Shown here piece by piece: positions 23,122 through 34,810 of a stretch of 64,000 nucleotides of DNA. A program made the translations under genes and the position numbers. Position 1 is the first letter of the stretch; each line of letters starts with the position of its first letter. The notes beneath the pieces were generated by a model, which saw only the letters and a list, made by a program, of their open reading frames with translations, did not search any database and was not told the origin of the DNA. The DNA is taken from contig SAUG01000120.1 in NCBI GenBank assembly GCA_011316305.1, positions 62,001 through 126,000 on the forward strand. The letters run 5' to 3'. The DNA is from Rusavskia elegans. Lineage: Eukaryota; Ascomycota; Lecanoromycetes; Teloschistales; Teloschistaceae.

Positions 23122-23748
23122 AGATGTTAGCGAGCAATGGTCGGAATACTGGGAGTCAAACTCGTGCCAAGAGAAACCATCATCTGGCACCTGCAACATG
23201 GCTCTTCCGTCGAAGTTTTCCCAGCCGTTTACATAAATTCGCTTATCTCGACCGGAAAGTCACAACATGGGTACTGGAACGTCAGAAAAGTCTGGGTAGA
23301 AAACGAACCTTTCCATTCAGGCAGCAGAACACTCTTCTCTTCATCAACTTTGCATCCTGCGCTTCGGACGAAAGGAGATGGATTAAAGGGTCTTCGACTG
23401 GATATCTCCTTATCAGTGACCCGATCGATACTGAACCTCTCATCTTATATATATCTCGATATTTGCACCGATCACGTCCCGGACGATATCTGAGGAGGTC
23501 TGAGGACCATCCCCCGAAGGCTTAATGAACTGCATATCCTGTACTGATTGTGATAATGCAATACAGCAGATGGACGGCAGCCTGCGTCAAATCAAGCAAT
23601 ACTTAACGCGCCAGGATATGTGTGTCTCTGGAAGCCGAATTGTACTGTAGCAGTATTGTATAGGCGGAGCTGCTATCTCATTACTAAGCTGCCAACGCGG
23701 TATCTTTCGCATCGATCACTGGTGATATTCGCCATGACGTTTATTTAC
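23122..23748. other. Intergenic, no gene recognised
   Basis: 3' flank of the transporter and of the permease pseudogene. A short GT/G-rich run is at about 23796-23822. Confidence 0.45.
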
Positions 23749-25600
23749 CTACTGGTTTTCTTTCCAAGCCAACCCGCTGCTCTCCCCCCATGCTTTTTGT
23801 GTGTGTGTGTGTTGGGGGGGGGCCAAAGTCACACACCTATCACCTATCCCCAACTCAAACTTCTTCTTCGGCGCCATCTCATGCATCTCCGCTTCCTCGA
23901 ACACATCCTCCACATCCGGCCCTGTATAGATCTTCCGCGCATAAACAACATAATAGACCACCGCAGCCGCCGCCGTCATCATGATACTATAGTTCATCAT
24001 CGCGGGCCGACAGGCGTAGCCGCAGGCCAAAAGCTAAAGAGGATTATCAGCCCGAAAGCGACGGCGAAGATGTTGACTGCGATTCCGAAGATACCGGGGA
24101 GGTGGAAGGGACTCCGGGTCAGGTTGTTATTTGAACCGTTGGAGACGGGCGTTAGGTGGCGTTGGTGGGGACGGATGAAGCCGATGCAGCGGCGGTAGAG
24201 GAGAAGAGATTCGGGGATGATAGAGGAGGCATAGAGGGAGCTGACGCTGAGAGGTGACGGCGTTGAAGGCTGTGGCGGAACCGATGTTTATGAGACCGAT
24301 GAGGATGACGATGAGGGAGGTGATGATGATGGCGAGGGTTGGGATGGCGGTTTGGGTTGGAGCTGGTGTTGCGTGTTAGCCAAGTGACTCTACAATTTTT
24401 TTCTTTGCTGGAAATGGAAATAGGAGAGAGTACAAAAGAAAAGTCCATACTTTTGTATCGAGACGCCATCGGGGCAAACCACGATCACGCGCCAATCCCC
24501 ATATCAATCGCGAAGACGTCGCCATGCCAGAGATTGCGCCTGCAGCAGTCATGAAGAGGAGGATCGCGATCAGAACTGAAATTCCAGCTTTAGAGTCAAT
24601 GGCACTGCAGATTATATTCTATAATAGGGAAACCCAATGACCCAATCAGGCTTTCAAGGGTGGCGGTGATGTCGACGGTGACGAAGAGGATTGCAATCAC
24701 CAGGCCCGAGCCGATAGCCCCGTTGAGGATGGTGGCGGATACCATGCACCAGGGTACTACCACTTCGGCGTTGCGCGTCTCTTTGGCCATCTGCGGAACA
24801 GTAATTGGTTGTGTCGGGATTTCCATCGCAGGGCGGAGACCTACGTGAACGGCACTGTCACATCCGAACATGGCAAAGACGCTTCCGATGCGCCCTACGA
24901 AAAAAGACAGGCCCTGGCTCGACCACTCACCGCCGTTGGAGAGTGGGGGTGAACACGTCATGCGACGATGCCTGTTCCGGCGCCAACTGCAGGTATCCTG
25001 TCAATCCATCCCCATCGGAAGCCTTATTTTGTGTCATGACTTACATGCACGATAGGTATCATGAAGGCGAACCAAGACGGCGACCTCAATCTTGGGCAAT
25101 GCTCTGCTGGTGACGGTGTTGATGAAGACGGCAACGAGGATGAAGCCCCAGAACAGCAGTATCCCGTGCCACAGTTGAGGTACGCAGTCGGGATTTTTCA
25201 GCGCGATCAAGGCGACGACTTGGTTGCCTCCGAGGTAGCCGCTTCCGGAGAGGATGGCTTGCCAACCGCAGATTACCAGCCAGCCTATAGCGATCTTTTA
25301 GTCCAAGGACACATAGACAAGAGGTTTCGTTGGTGAGGTCTTACTGGTCATGTAGCTCAAAAAGAGTCTGCATGATGGAGGAGCGAGCATGGAAACCCAG
25401 TAATACTGGCTCTGGGATGTCGGTGCCCTATCCATAGAGTAAGCATATCGCACTACCATGGCTGGCTACGGGAATTATCTAACATCGAGGCCACCTCTGC
25501 CATTGTCGTAAAGACTGCAATCGTTCCAACCCAGACGAACAGGTAGCCGAATACAAGCCAAGCAGAGCCGCCACTAATTAACAGCTCATTGAGCATATGG
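23749..25600 (-). pseudogene. Decayed amino-acid/choline permease (APC superfamily)
   Basis: Family sequence can be followed from GGSAWLVFGYLFVWVGTIAVF (split here at 25535-25590), through APTSQSQYYWVSMLAPPSC, GWLVICGWQA and GGEWSSQGLSFFVG, to FGCDSAVH joined by an intron to MAKETRNAEVVVPW, and on to FSFWPAATPV. It is broken many times: a deletion with frame change near 25095, shifts near 24950 (between HDVFTP and SNGGEW), 24617 (after FPIIE), 24250 (before SVSSLYASS) and 24020 (after AATPV). The N-terminal first helix is not found upstream of 25600. Five or more independent lesions mean it cannot encode a working transporter. Splice sites of several ancestral introns are still intact, so decay is fairly recent. 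Confidence 0.85.
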
Positions 25601-27082
25601 CTATGACTTGATTGATAGAGCGGCGTACTTGGTCAAGCCTGTGGTGATGCGACTAGATAGTGCCATTGGTGATGCTTTAGACTTTGAATACGGATATTCA
25701 CATCAAGGAGCCCTCCCATGTGACAAGTATGGTATAAGCAAAGCCCAAAGTCGACAAGAAGTCGAAGCGTCTCTGGTCTTTCTAGCATAGATGCACTTAT
25801 GCAGTTGTAGAGGATTTAAATACCCGTAGGACAGATTTCTCTCCGAGCTTCGCGAGCACTTACGTGTCGCGTACCTCTTGGGATTGATCTTGCATTTTGG
25901 AGCGTTGCAGGAGATGATAGGTATGGGTGTCGCCCTGTATACCAGGTAGGCCTGGGCCACGCCCTGCGATACTGCCAACAGCAGGCGTCTAGACGAGGAA
26001 ATAAACCTCAGAGAGGATAGACCAGGCTTGCGTTTAGTTTTGATGGCCTTCCTGCTCGACAAAGACCGAACAGCTCGATAGACAGAGTATCTCTGGGGCT
26101 CGAGCTCTTTCTCGTGAAATAGCAGGTGAGCAAGAGCTGCAACGGTATCGCAGGCAGAAAGCAACACTTGGACAGACTGAAAGAGTGCAATGGGAAGTTC
26201 GAAAGCGAGATGGCGGGGGAAATAAAATCGAATTCCTACCTGAATAGGATGCAGTTGAAGCAGAGCAACCTAGACTTTGCACACTTGAAAGGTACAAGGG
26301 AGTCTCAAGAATTGATGCAGAAGTGGAAGATGATATTGTTCTTCAAGCTTGTCCAATTCATACCCAGTTCTGGCGGACGCAGCGTGGCGTGCCTGCACGT
26401 CATGTCTAGTACGTACAGCCGAAGCTGCACGGCATGGGTTATTGGAAATCCTGCAATCTGATGGCCTTCCAAAACGAGGCCGACTTGCAATTAGGGAGGC
26501 ATCAATCTCGCCAGGTATCTCTGAAGGATTGGGGATGCTAGATTCTGCATGTCATGGGCGAATGAAGCCCCGAGTCGATGTGCTGAGGATTGATTAGTTG
26601 TATAAGGCTGCATTAGCACGAGATGAGTTGGCTTCTGTTTTGGTGTTTGACATGGGATAAGAGTGTGATGAGCACTCCGTAAAGCGAGTGAGGGATGGAC
26701 AACCATTTCCTGTTCGTTCCCACACAACAGGCAGAGACTGGTAGGTATAAAGAGTCCAGTGTCGTTCATCAAGTGGATAGATGCATTGAGTTGGATGCCG
26801 CTGAGGCAAGTCTTATCCTGTCCCTGTATATGGATTCACGTTCTATGGATCGATATGTCGGCCCCCAGCCTGTCGGGAAGTCGACATGCGAGATGATGGA
26901 AGAATTCGAGAAATCGAGATGACTGCATCGGATAAACTCCGCTTTGATGACGACATCACCTTTTCAACTTCACACACCCCTCTCAATGGAATTCAGAGAC
27001 ACGCCTGTTGTGCAATGAACCAACACCCATGAAGCACCATTATATTCCTTGATCCTGCTCCCAACAGACTGCTGATTAAGGG
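25601..27082. other. Intergenic, no gene recognised
   Basis: About 1.5 kb. The expected first exon of the permease is not recognisable here. Remaining frames are unsupported. Confidence 0.45.
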
Positions 27083-28188
27083 ATGATCATGCTGTCTCCC
27101 TCCGTGTCCCTGTTTTTATCGGCCCCGGCCATTGCCGCGGCGGCTCTGGGCAGCAGTCAGGTCCAACACCAGCAACCTCTGACCGAATTCTCCAAAATCC
27201 CATCCCTGGGCTTCGGCACCTGGAACCTCGACCAAAGCAACGTCTCAGAGGCCGTCTCTGCAGCGCTGCACACCGGCTATCGTCATATCGATTGTGCTAC
27301 CGTCTATGGCAACCAGAAAGCGGTCGGCAAAGGCATTGCCCATGGCCTGAAGTCCTTGAATCTGCACCGATCCGACATCTGGGTCACTTCGAAGCTATGG
27401 AACGACCAGTATGCTCCCACCCTTCGCAATCATGAGCTGAGACTCGGAGCTGACCGGACTAGTCATGACCCGAGCTTGGTCGAAGAAGCACTGACCCAGA
27501 CACTGCACGACTTGGGCCTCACTTACCTCGACCTTTGGCTCATGCACTGGCCCGTCGGCAATGCGCCCGACACAGGCAAGACACAACTCGACTATCTACA
27601 GGTGCGCGCTCCATATTCTGCCCTCCTCCCAATGTTGACCTGTACCCATAGGCCTGGAAAGCCATGGAGAAGATCCACAAGACCGGCAGAGTCCGCAACA
27701 TTGGCCTCTCCAACTTCTCGCCAGACCAGCTCAAGGACATCATCGACCACTCCGATACTAAGCCATCCGTCCATCAGTTCGAGGTCCACCCATACCTGCC
27801 CCAACCGGAATGGATCAGATACCAACAGAAGCTGGGTATCTCCGTCACCGCCTACTCTCCCTTGGCCAACACCAATCCCACGTATAAGCCCAGCAAGGAC
27901 GACCCTCCTTTCCTCCTTACCAATTTCGATATGCTAGCCGTTGCAGCTAAGAACGGATGCACAACTGCCCAGGTGGCATTGGCATGGGGAATGAGCAGTG
28001 GTTACAGCGTCATCCCCAAGAGCTCGCATGTGGACCACATCAAGGAGAATTTTGGGGCACTCGATTGTCGGCTGGAAGAGGAGGATCTTGATCGTATTGA
28101 CCAAATCTGTGAGAAGTATCTGAAAAGGTTCAACAATCCGAGCAAGGCCTATGGTGTCAAACTGTTTGATGGGTTAGAAGACGCCTGA
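27083..28188 (+). CDS. Aldo-keto reductase with N-terminal signal-like segment
   Basis: An NADPH-dependent (alpha/beta)8 oxidoreductase of the AKR family. One intron (about 27601-27651) joins LDYLQ to AWKAMEKI. The catalytic tetrad is visible: Asp and Tyr in HIDCATVYGN, Lys in WVTSKLWND, His in LWLMHWPVG. Cofactor-side motifs GLSNFSPDQL and VIPKSSHVDHIKENF are present. The first about 22 residues (MIMLSPSVSLFLSAPAIAAA) are hydrophobic and end in a plausible signal-peptidase site before the usual AKR core. That is unusual, since most family members are cytosolic. If the second Met (27089) is used the segment remains. It converges on the APH-type kinase gene with a 93-bp gap. The substrate is unknown. 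Confidence 0.88.
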
Positions 28189-28281
28189 CCCTGGAGAGGA
28201 TCTTGAGTTTCTACAAAAAGCCGTATACAGCTTCAAGCGATCTTTCGTGCCAAATTGTAGGGCCACACAGCATGTCCAGAA

Positions 28282-29322
28282 TCAATCGTCCCTCTTGAGA
28301 AGTCCTCCCAGCAAATTCTCACGTAACCAACCCATATCCTCTGCGTCGCCACGCCGCATCAGCTCGTGTCCCAACTCAATGACTGCTTTTGTATCGCCAT
28401 GTTCAGCCCATTTGACTGAAGCCGGCCAAAAAGCCAGGTGCACGCCCATGTGAACAGCAAACCTTCTGATGAAGCGTCGGTCGACGGTGAGGTCCTTTCC
28501 GACATCGTGCTGTTTCCTCCGATATGACTTCAGGAAGGCGTCCAGCAGACCTTTTCCGCCGCGAAATCGATCTAGTAGGTATGCTTCGGCCGCGAACTGG
28601 GCGACGTCGGTTTCGGCGCGTCCCCGTCTACAAATCTCCCAGTCAACGACGGTGAGTGTCTTCTCCTTGTTGAGCATGATGTTTCCCGGCCAGAAATCAC
28701 CATGGCAGACATTATCATCGTCGCTCTCAAGGAGGAATCCATACGTTCTATCGATATAATCGCAAAAGTCGGTATCCAAACCGTACTGCCCGGCCGCTTG
28801 GGCGAGATGAGAGTATGACCAGCGATAGATGGATTTCGCAATGGGATTCCCGCCCTCTCCGATGCCTACCTCGTAGGTCTTGTGGTGCAATAGGACCAGC
28901 CACTCCCCCAGCAAGCGGCCAATCTCTGGAATGTCGATGTCCGGGTCGCTGTAAGCTTCCTTGAGGGTCTTGTCCCCGGCATCAGTCATGACCAAGACCT
29001 TGGAGGGTTGGTCGTAATTCCAAATTTTCGGAACTTTGACGGCATTCACATCCGACAGTAGATCGTGAACGACTTGCAGTGCAGTTGCTTCATAATTCAT
29101 GCGGTCGACAGGCAAGGGGATTGCACCGTTGGAAGATGCAATGTAGGGCTCTGCGTGCTTGTAGATTCTCGGCAGCCCGTTCCCACTGGAGACGCGGAAG
29201 ACATAGTTGGCGGTGCCACCCTCTATTTGCTCGATGTTGGAGTATTCGATGTTATTGGCATCGAGGTACTTCTTTAAGCCATCCACACTGGTAGGTTTCC
29301 CGTTATTCTGTACTTGTGCCAT
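28282..29322 (-). CDS. APH-type phosphotransferase (aminoglycoside/methylthioribose kinase-like fold)
   Basis: A 346-residue intronless small-molecule kinase. The N-lobe has the glycine-rich IEGGTANYVFRV and an RIYKHAEPY Lys strand. The catalytic loop is NVCHGDFWPGNIML (His-Gly-Asp with the following Asn). The metal-binding Asp is in LTVVDWEICRRG. The overall plan with MTDAGDKTL and a C-terminal RFAVHMGVHLAFWP resembles the methylthioribose/choline-kinase-like branch widespread in ascomycetes. The substrate cannot be assigned. It converges with the aldo-keto reductase. The start ATG at 29320-29322 gives the family's N-terminal length. Confidence 0.82.
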   Translation of the reverse strand: MAQVQNNGKPTSVDGLKKYLDANNIEYSNIEQIEGGTANYVFRVSSGNGLPRIYKHAEPYIASSNGAIPLPVDRMNYEATALQVVHDLLSDVNAVKVPKIWNYDQPSKVLVMTDAGDKTLKEAYSDPDIDIPEIGRLLGEWLVLLHHKTYEVGIGEGGNPIAKSIYRWSYSHLAQAAGQYGLDTDFCDYIDRTYGFLLESDDDNVCHGDFWPGNIMLNKEKTLTVVDWEICRRGRAETDVAQFAAEAYLLDRFRGGKGLLDAFLKSYRRKQHDVGKDLTVDRRFIRRFAVHMGVHLAFWPASVKWAEHGDTKAVIELGHELMRRGDAEDMGWLRENLLGGLLKRDD

Positions 29323-30482
29323 TCCTCAGGCTTGTTGGGGAGTTTGCTAAGTTGAACGATTACAGTTGGGAAGGGAAGTGATTCAGTCCAAGGCTTGAAC
29401 TTTGGCGGACCAGTACAAAGAGCTTGGGAAACAGGGACTGGAGAGTGATATCTCTTTTGAAGTGAACGATGGCTGATGCCAAGACCATCGAGTCTGACTG
29501 TTGCCGAAGTATGAGTCACCCACCCTCCGCCGCAACCCGAGTCGAGTTCCATAAGGACGAGATGGTCAACGGATAGGAGGCTTCAAATCATGGAATTTGT
29601 GATGCCATCGATTTATCAAATCTAAGGTACCGTCTGTAGCTGCAGGCATCAGGACCGATGTTGTACGAGCACCACCCCTTGTGAGAACCATGCCGGATTG
29701 CGATTACGCCAGACGACAACTGGTGACTGGTCTCGAGCCCGGGACATGGTTCGATGCCGGTATCTAATAATATGGCCCTTGCTTCACTATTCTTCGAAAC
29801 GTCTCTTCTAATCTACATGATCCAACATGGATGGGACGAGCGATCTGGAGCGTCAGCCAATGTTGCATGATTTTCCCTTCTTTTCTTATACCTCATCCAA
29901 TGATTGTATATCTCCCAATACTGTCCTCTGGGTACAACCCCAGGATGCTCGCCTCTCCCGCCATCTGACATGGCCTTTGAGCCGTGGCGGTATTTTAATC
30001 TCTCGCTTTTATCATTGCTGGGTCCTTAGACACGCTACCCAGCTCGACATACTTTGAATGCCCCGAAGCGTGATCTCCACGAATACCACCCCACATATAA
30101 TGGTCCGACTCAAGTCATCAAAGCCACTGCCAGACATTTTGGGTTTTATGGAGTTTACCCCGGGCTTCTCATTGGCACACTCCCGGCGCACAACTACCAG
30201 ACGAGCCTCGGATTTACTACTACGTCTGCAAGGGCGAAAAACATCGCGGCAAGATCCAGCCAGGCTGATTTTGATCACAGAAGACAAGGATAGCATGCCA
30301 ATCAGATCGTGGTTGAAGCCGGTAGGAAGGATACACGGCAAATGACCTGCCATAACTGATGTGCATTACGTCAAATTGAGGCAAAACAAAGCCAACTATC
30401 ACCATGCAGCTGGGGACTCGGCATGGTAAGTCGAGGCTTCAATGGGTATATACCACCCGAACTAATGCCCTCTCTTCTTGCC
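29323..30482. other. Intergenic, no gene recognised
   Basis: Upstream of the kinase. I looked for a first half of the module family here, which would pair with the relic at 30483, and could not find one. Confidence 0.45.
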
Positions 30483-30967
30483 AGGACTTCTAGCATGAAT
30501 CGATTTACTACGTCACGTCTTTTATGTACCATTCTTGTTCATGATCCTTGCAAGCAACATCCTTAGTCCAACCTACCAAGTTGAAGTCGAACACCCTGGG
30601 TTCCAAGGTTGTCCACGGAGGAAATCGCTCAGCGGGTTCCCAAACTGAACCGATTCTCGGACGTGATCTGGACGGTGTGGATATACCAAGTGTTCAGCGA
30701 AGCCCAGAAATTGCGGTACCCGGCACACGACTCTGTCACCAAGAAGACAACGGTCGACATGATGAGCTACATCTTCGATGCAGGTTATCTAGGCGAGAAG
30801 GTGGTGAAGGCCTTGCTGGCATCTCGGAACGGGATGGGAACCTATCGTTTGCTTGCAGATCGTGCAACCAAGCTGGGAAGCAGAGAGGCCAAGGTGACCG
30901 ACTTCACGGGCGCGGATGGGGGCTATGGTTACTGTATGTGATGGGACACGGCTCCGAGATGACGCTG
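30483..30967 (+). pseudogene. Decayed half-module of the tandem secreted-module family
   Basis: Starts after an intact intron-like acceptor (…TTGCCAG, 30482), at the same relative point as the phase-0 introns of the downstream gene. Family sequence runs SIYYVTSF, then ILASNILSPTYQVEVEHPGF, then in another frame LNRFSDVIWTVW, LRYPAHDSV, ALLASRNGMGTYRLLADRA and GGYGYCM. Lesions: a TAG just after the acceptor (GACTTCTAG), at least two frame changes (about 30530 and 30605), and TGA where the functional copies have Leu before Trp-Asp (30949-30951). Only the second half of one module is present, about 420 bp before the three-module gene and in the same orientation. Confidence 0.75.
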
Positions 30968-31391
30968 CCAGCAATGACACTTGTGGATGGATAATTTCCC
31001 TCGCCGACCAAGCATGCGTTGTGACATCCTTGCCTGTGGCTGTCGATACTCCAACACAGGTACAGCAGCTGGCTGGTTTCAGTCCTCGCTTCTGTCGCAG
31101 GTCTTGTTGACTCAATTACGTTGTGTCGCATTCGTACCCTTCCCTGATCTTTCCGGTTCACCTCGTATTGGCATCTGGTTCGGGTGGTGTGAAGCAAAGT
31201 GAGTGATATACCAAGGTAACAGATGGTTGCAGGGGATGTTGATTTGGCGACAGTGAATGAGCATCCACCTTGATTGACTTCAATCTCCTACACTTTCACT
31301 CCACTCATGTCCCGCAAGCACTCCAACATTTCTGCAATCGCATTCCCAACAGCCAAGCTGAGTGGTTCATCCCCAGGCGCAATCATCAGCC
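30968..31391. other. Promoter region of the three-module gene
   Basis: The spacer between the relic and the start codon at 31392. No gene is seen. Confidence 0.4.
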
Positions 31392-34300
31392 ATGGCCACC
31401 TCTACGGCCATCTGGCGTGGCCTGCAAGGCTGTGTCGTCCTTCTCATCTCTGCTGTGCTGTTGCTACTCGCCTTGAACTTTGGAAGTGAAGTCAGCCAGA
31501 CCACCCTCACCGACCGCCGAGCAGATCTGGAAGGCGTGCCGACCAAGCAAGGCTCCACCAGTGTCCCCAAGAGTATTGCCGTGCCCTTCGGTCGTCACCA
31601 TCACGCTGTCAACTTCTCATCGCCGCTGGACCATCACTCGCTTTTCGAGCGTGCTGACCCCCCATCGAACTATGCTGCCTTGGTCCGCAAGGGTGGCATC
31701 TTCCTCGAGTCCATCAAGGCCGCGTTGGAGGGAAGTACCCCTGGTATTTCATTCACCGAGAGTGAACTCGAGAATGGTTGGACCAATACATCCGAAGTTG
31801 AGGAAGATGACCTGGAAGCTATTGAGCGTCGTTGGAAGGGCACTTTCGACGCCCTCTTCGGCGCATATCCACCGCAATCCGACATCAAGCCCGTCATTCT
31901 GGTCCAAAACAAGGAGTACGATACCATTCTTGATGACCACGTCGACGTACGTCACAGAAACAGAAATCCTCGTCCAATCGCTTGGTTGCTGATAATCCCT
32001 GCAGAGACCCACCCAAGCCCAATCCCAGGGCCTTTATTACCCCAGCCAGCAACTCGCCATGTCTGTCTTCTCCTACAGCGCAGCTCAGCGCATCCTAGAT
32101 CGCAACAGGAAGGAAAAGCCCTTATCCAAAGCCGAGAGGGACGCCTTACTCCCAACCATCTCGAGGCCTTCCGATCTGATCTGGCTGGCCTGGACCACCG
32201 TTGCTTCGAATCCCGAACGACTGCGCTACCTTGCTCGTGACAACATTTCCAACGAAAACACCAAGGCCGTTATAAGGTACCTTCTTCTCAGAGACATAGG
32301 CCAAGCGAACAGCGTGGTATGGCCCGGCGTTGATTATGATGGGAACAGCGACGAAGGCAAAGCATTGTTGGCCACTCCGAATGGGCGCGCTACCGCGTGG
32401 CTTCTGATCGATCATGGCCATCAGATGGATTGGAGGATGAAATCGAGACAGCTGAGAGTCTACATCTTCTCGTATGCGGGGGATTACTGCATGTTGTGGG
32501 ATCTGGAACCCCAGAGTCCGCACAGACGGTCGAAGCGTGATGATCACACCGAGCAACGCACCAAGCCCCAGCCGAAGTACTCTGCTGACCGTCACGTCAA
32601 ACGCGCCGGAAAAGAAGACTTTGATGCTGCCAAGAAACAAGGCGACATAGCCTACAATGAGATGCAAGCGGCTTTCGACGGTGTATGTGCCAGAGAAGTT
32701 CGGGATTTCGATCCCTCGGCGTTCGCGAACGGCTGGACTAGGAAAAAAGATAGCAAAAGCCTCCCCGACCAGGGGTGGCAAGATGTCATCAAAAAAGTCG
32801 CAGGCGAAGGAAAGGCGCCGACCACGGAGACGAGTTTCTATGTCAATTTGGTACACGACAAGGATTTCACAAACAGCCAGGGGCAACCCGTCAAAGTATG
32901 TGGACTCGACTTGAGCAGACCGCCTTGCTGACCGATGAACAGTACATCAAGGCTGACGTTGGTAATGCCTTGTACGAACAACACTACATTCCCGCAAGCT
33001 CCGCCATCATCGTTTCCCAAACTCGGAGTCCCGCGTACACAGTCAAGAAGCGTTTAGGCAAAGATGCTCCTTCCAATCAAGAAATCAACGACAAATACGT
33101 CCCGCCCCTCAACCGCTGGTCCGACGCCACCTGGACACTCTGGAAAGAGAAAGGGGGCGGTAGCGACCTACGATACATCGGCCGCGACTACATCTTCAAC
33201 CAACAAACAGAGTCAGTCATGAACTACATCTTCGATCAACATGGCAGTGAAGATCACAAATTTCCTGGTCTGGGTTTCGGAATGGATAGCGACGAAGGGA
33301 GAGCCTTGCTGGGCACTCCCAACGGCATTGGGGCTGCCCGACTTCTGATTGATCGTGCGAGTGAGTTGGGACGACGGGATGTGAGGATCTATATCTTCGA
33401 ACCGGAAGAGGAATACCCATGCATGCTTGTTGATATGAGACCGGCTCAGGTGCAGTCAAGGGCTCTTGATGAGCACAATGGAGATCCGACGAAGTCTCAG
33501 GGCTTGGCTAATCGTCAGAAGAAGTCCAAGCGGTATAACAAGAATTCCAGATCAGCGCTGCGAGCACCTGCTCGAAGAGATAAGGCTCGACTACATGCCC
33601 GAGCCCACAACAAGCGTCACTATGAGACTTCTCAGACACGGCATTCCATCCTTATTGACAAGCAGCAAGACCAGCCAAAGCAACGCGCCCTTATCGACCC
33701 TTATACCGAATCTCTCGCTCAGTCACATCCAAGTGAATCCCGTCCTGTCGAGCGGCGATACACCGGCGAACTTGAACCACCACATCCCGCTCCCATACAG
33801 CATCACGACGACAACGACGACGACTGGTTCCAATCGCACTCCGCCCACCACATATCCCCCCTTACAAAACGTGATGCAGCCTCCGATTATGAAAAGGCGC
33901 TCTGCACCGGCCGCTCAATGTGGGCCAAAGTTATGCAAGCTTTCGACAACCCTGGATCCGATGCCAAACCCACACTCCCAATAACCGCACTCGACAACGG
34001 CTGGAGCAAGACCGATAACCCTAAAGAAGTCGACCCGGAGTGGAGTCAATTTTTCGATCTCAAACTAGGAAAAGGCAATATCCCGAACGCAGAGCTGGTT
34101 CGGCACATCATGCTGGACCAAAACAAAGATTTCAAAAATAGCCAGGGTGGAGATGTCAATGTATGTAATATCCACCCCATCTTATATCCGCCCATTCCAA
34201 CAATCCAAATCCATCTCATCACCACAAACACAAACATAAACACATCTAACCACCCCCCAACCCACAGGACTACTCCGGCACCGACGAAGCCGGCACCGCC

Positions 34301-34810
34301 CTCTACTACGCCACCTACATCCCCACCATCTCATCCATCATCGTCAAAAACACCGTCTCCCCCTCCCACGTGATCCAAGAAATCTTCACCAACATGGGCA
34401 TGCCCCTCCCCTCAACCCTCGAAATCGCCCAAAACTACGTCCCGCCCCTCGCACGCTGGAGCGACGTCACCTGGACCGTCTACGCCTCCATCTGCAGCAC
34501 CCAAACCCCGCCCTCCGACCCCAGCAAACTACGCTACATCGGGCGCGACAACCTCATCAACCGCGAAGCGCAGGTCATCGTCGCCTATATCCTACAGCGG
34601 CACCGAGGGACCGTCGTGGTTCCGTTTCCGGGCTTGGAATTCGGGATGGATGAGGAGGAAGGGTTGGCGTTATTGGGGACGCCGAATGGGATGGGGATTG
34701 GATGGTTGATGCGAGATCGGGTTGCGGAGCTGGGGAGACGGGCGCCGAGGGTTCGGGTATGGACGGTAGGGGCGAGGGCGATGATGGGGTGGGATTTGGT
34801 GCCTGTCTGA
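31392..34810 (+). CDS. Secreted three-module repeat protein with Kex2-like sites, novel family
   Basis: Four exons (31392-31946, 32005-32895, 32943-34160, 34268-34810) give 1,068 residues in one frame. The ATG has a GCCATGGCC context. A signal peptide or anchor (CVVLLISAVLLLLALNFG) starts near residue 14. Three divergent copies of one module follow: about 80-355, about 386-640 and about 793-1068. Each has an N-half with an NGW motif (ELENGWTN, AFANGWTR, ALDNGWSK) ending N/D-K-D/E-F/Y, then a phase-0 intron. The C-half carries R-x-SD-x-x-W, LRY-x-x-RDN, then MDSDEG-x-ALLGTPNG-x-G-x-A-x-LLIDRA. Lys-Arg pairs at 362-363, 384-385 and 791-792 lie in linkers before modules 2 and 3, so Kexin cleavage into separate mature proteins is plausible. 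The linker at about 650-790 is long, basic and low-complexity. I recognise no enzyme motif. An effector or secreted communal protein is an inference only. Confidence 0.82.

Noticed and set aside
29670..29765. tRNA-like T-loop GGTTCGATGCC
   Set aside because: No matching A-box or acceptor stem could be drawn upstream.
32775..34373. Independent 532-codon gene in the three-module locus
   Set aside because: Its first part reads through an intron (32896-32942); the module structure and phase show it is exon 3 of the larger gene.
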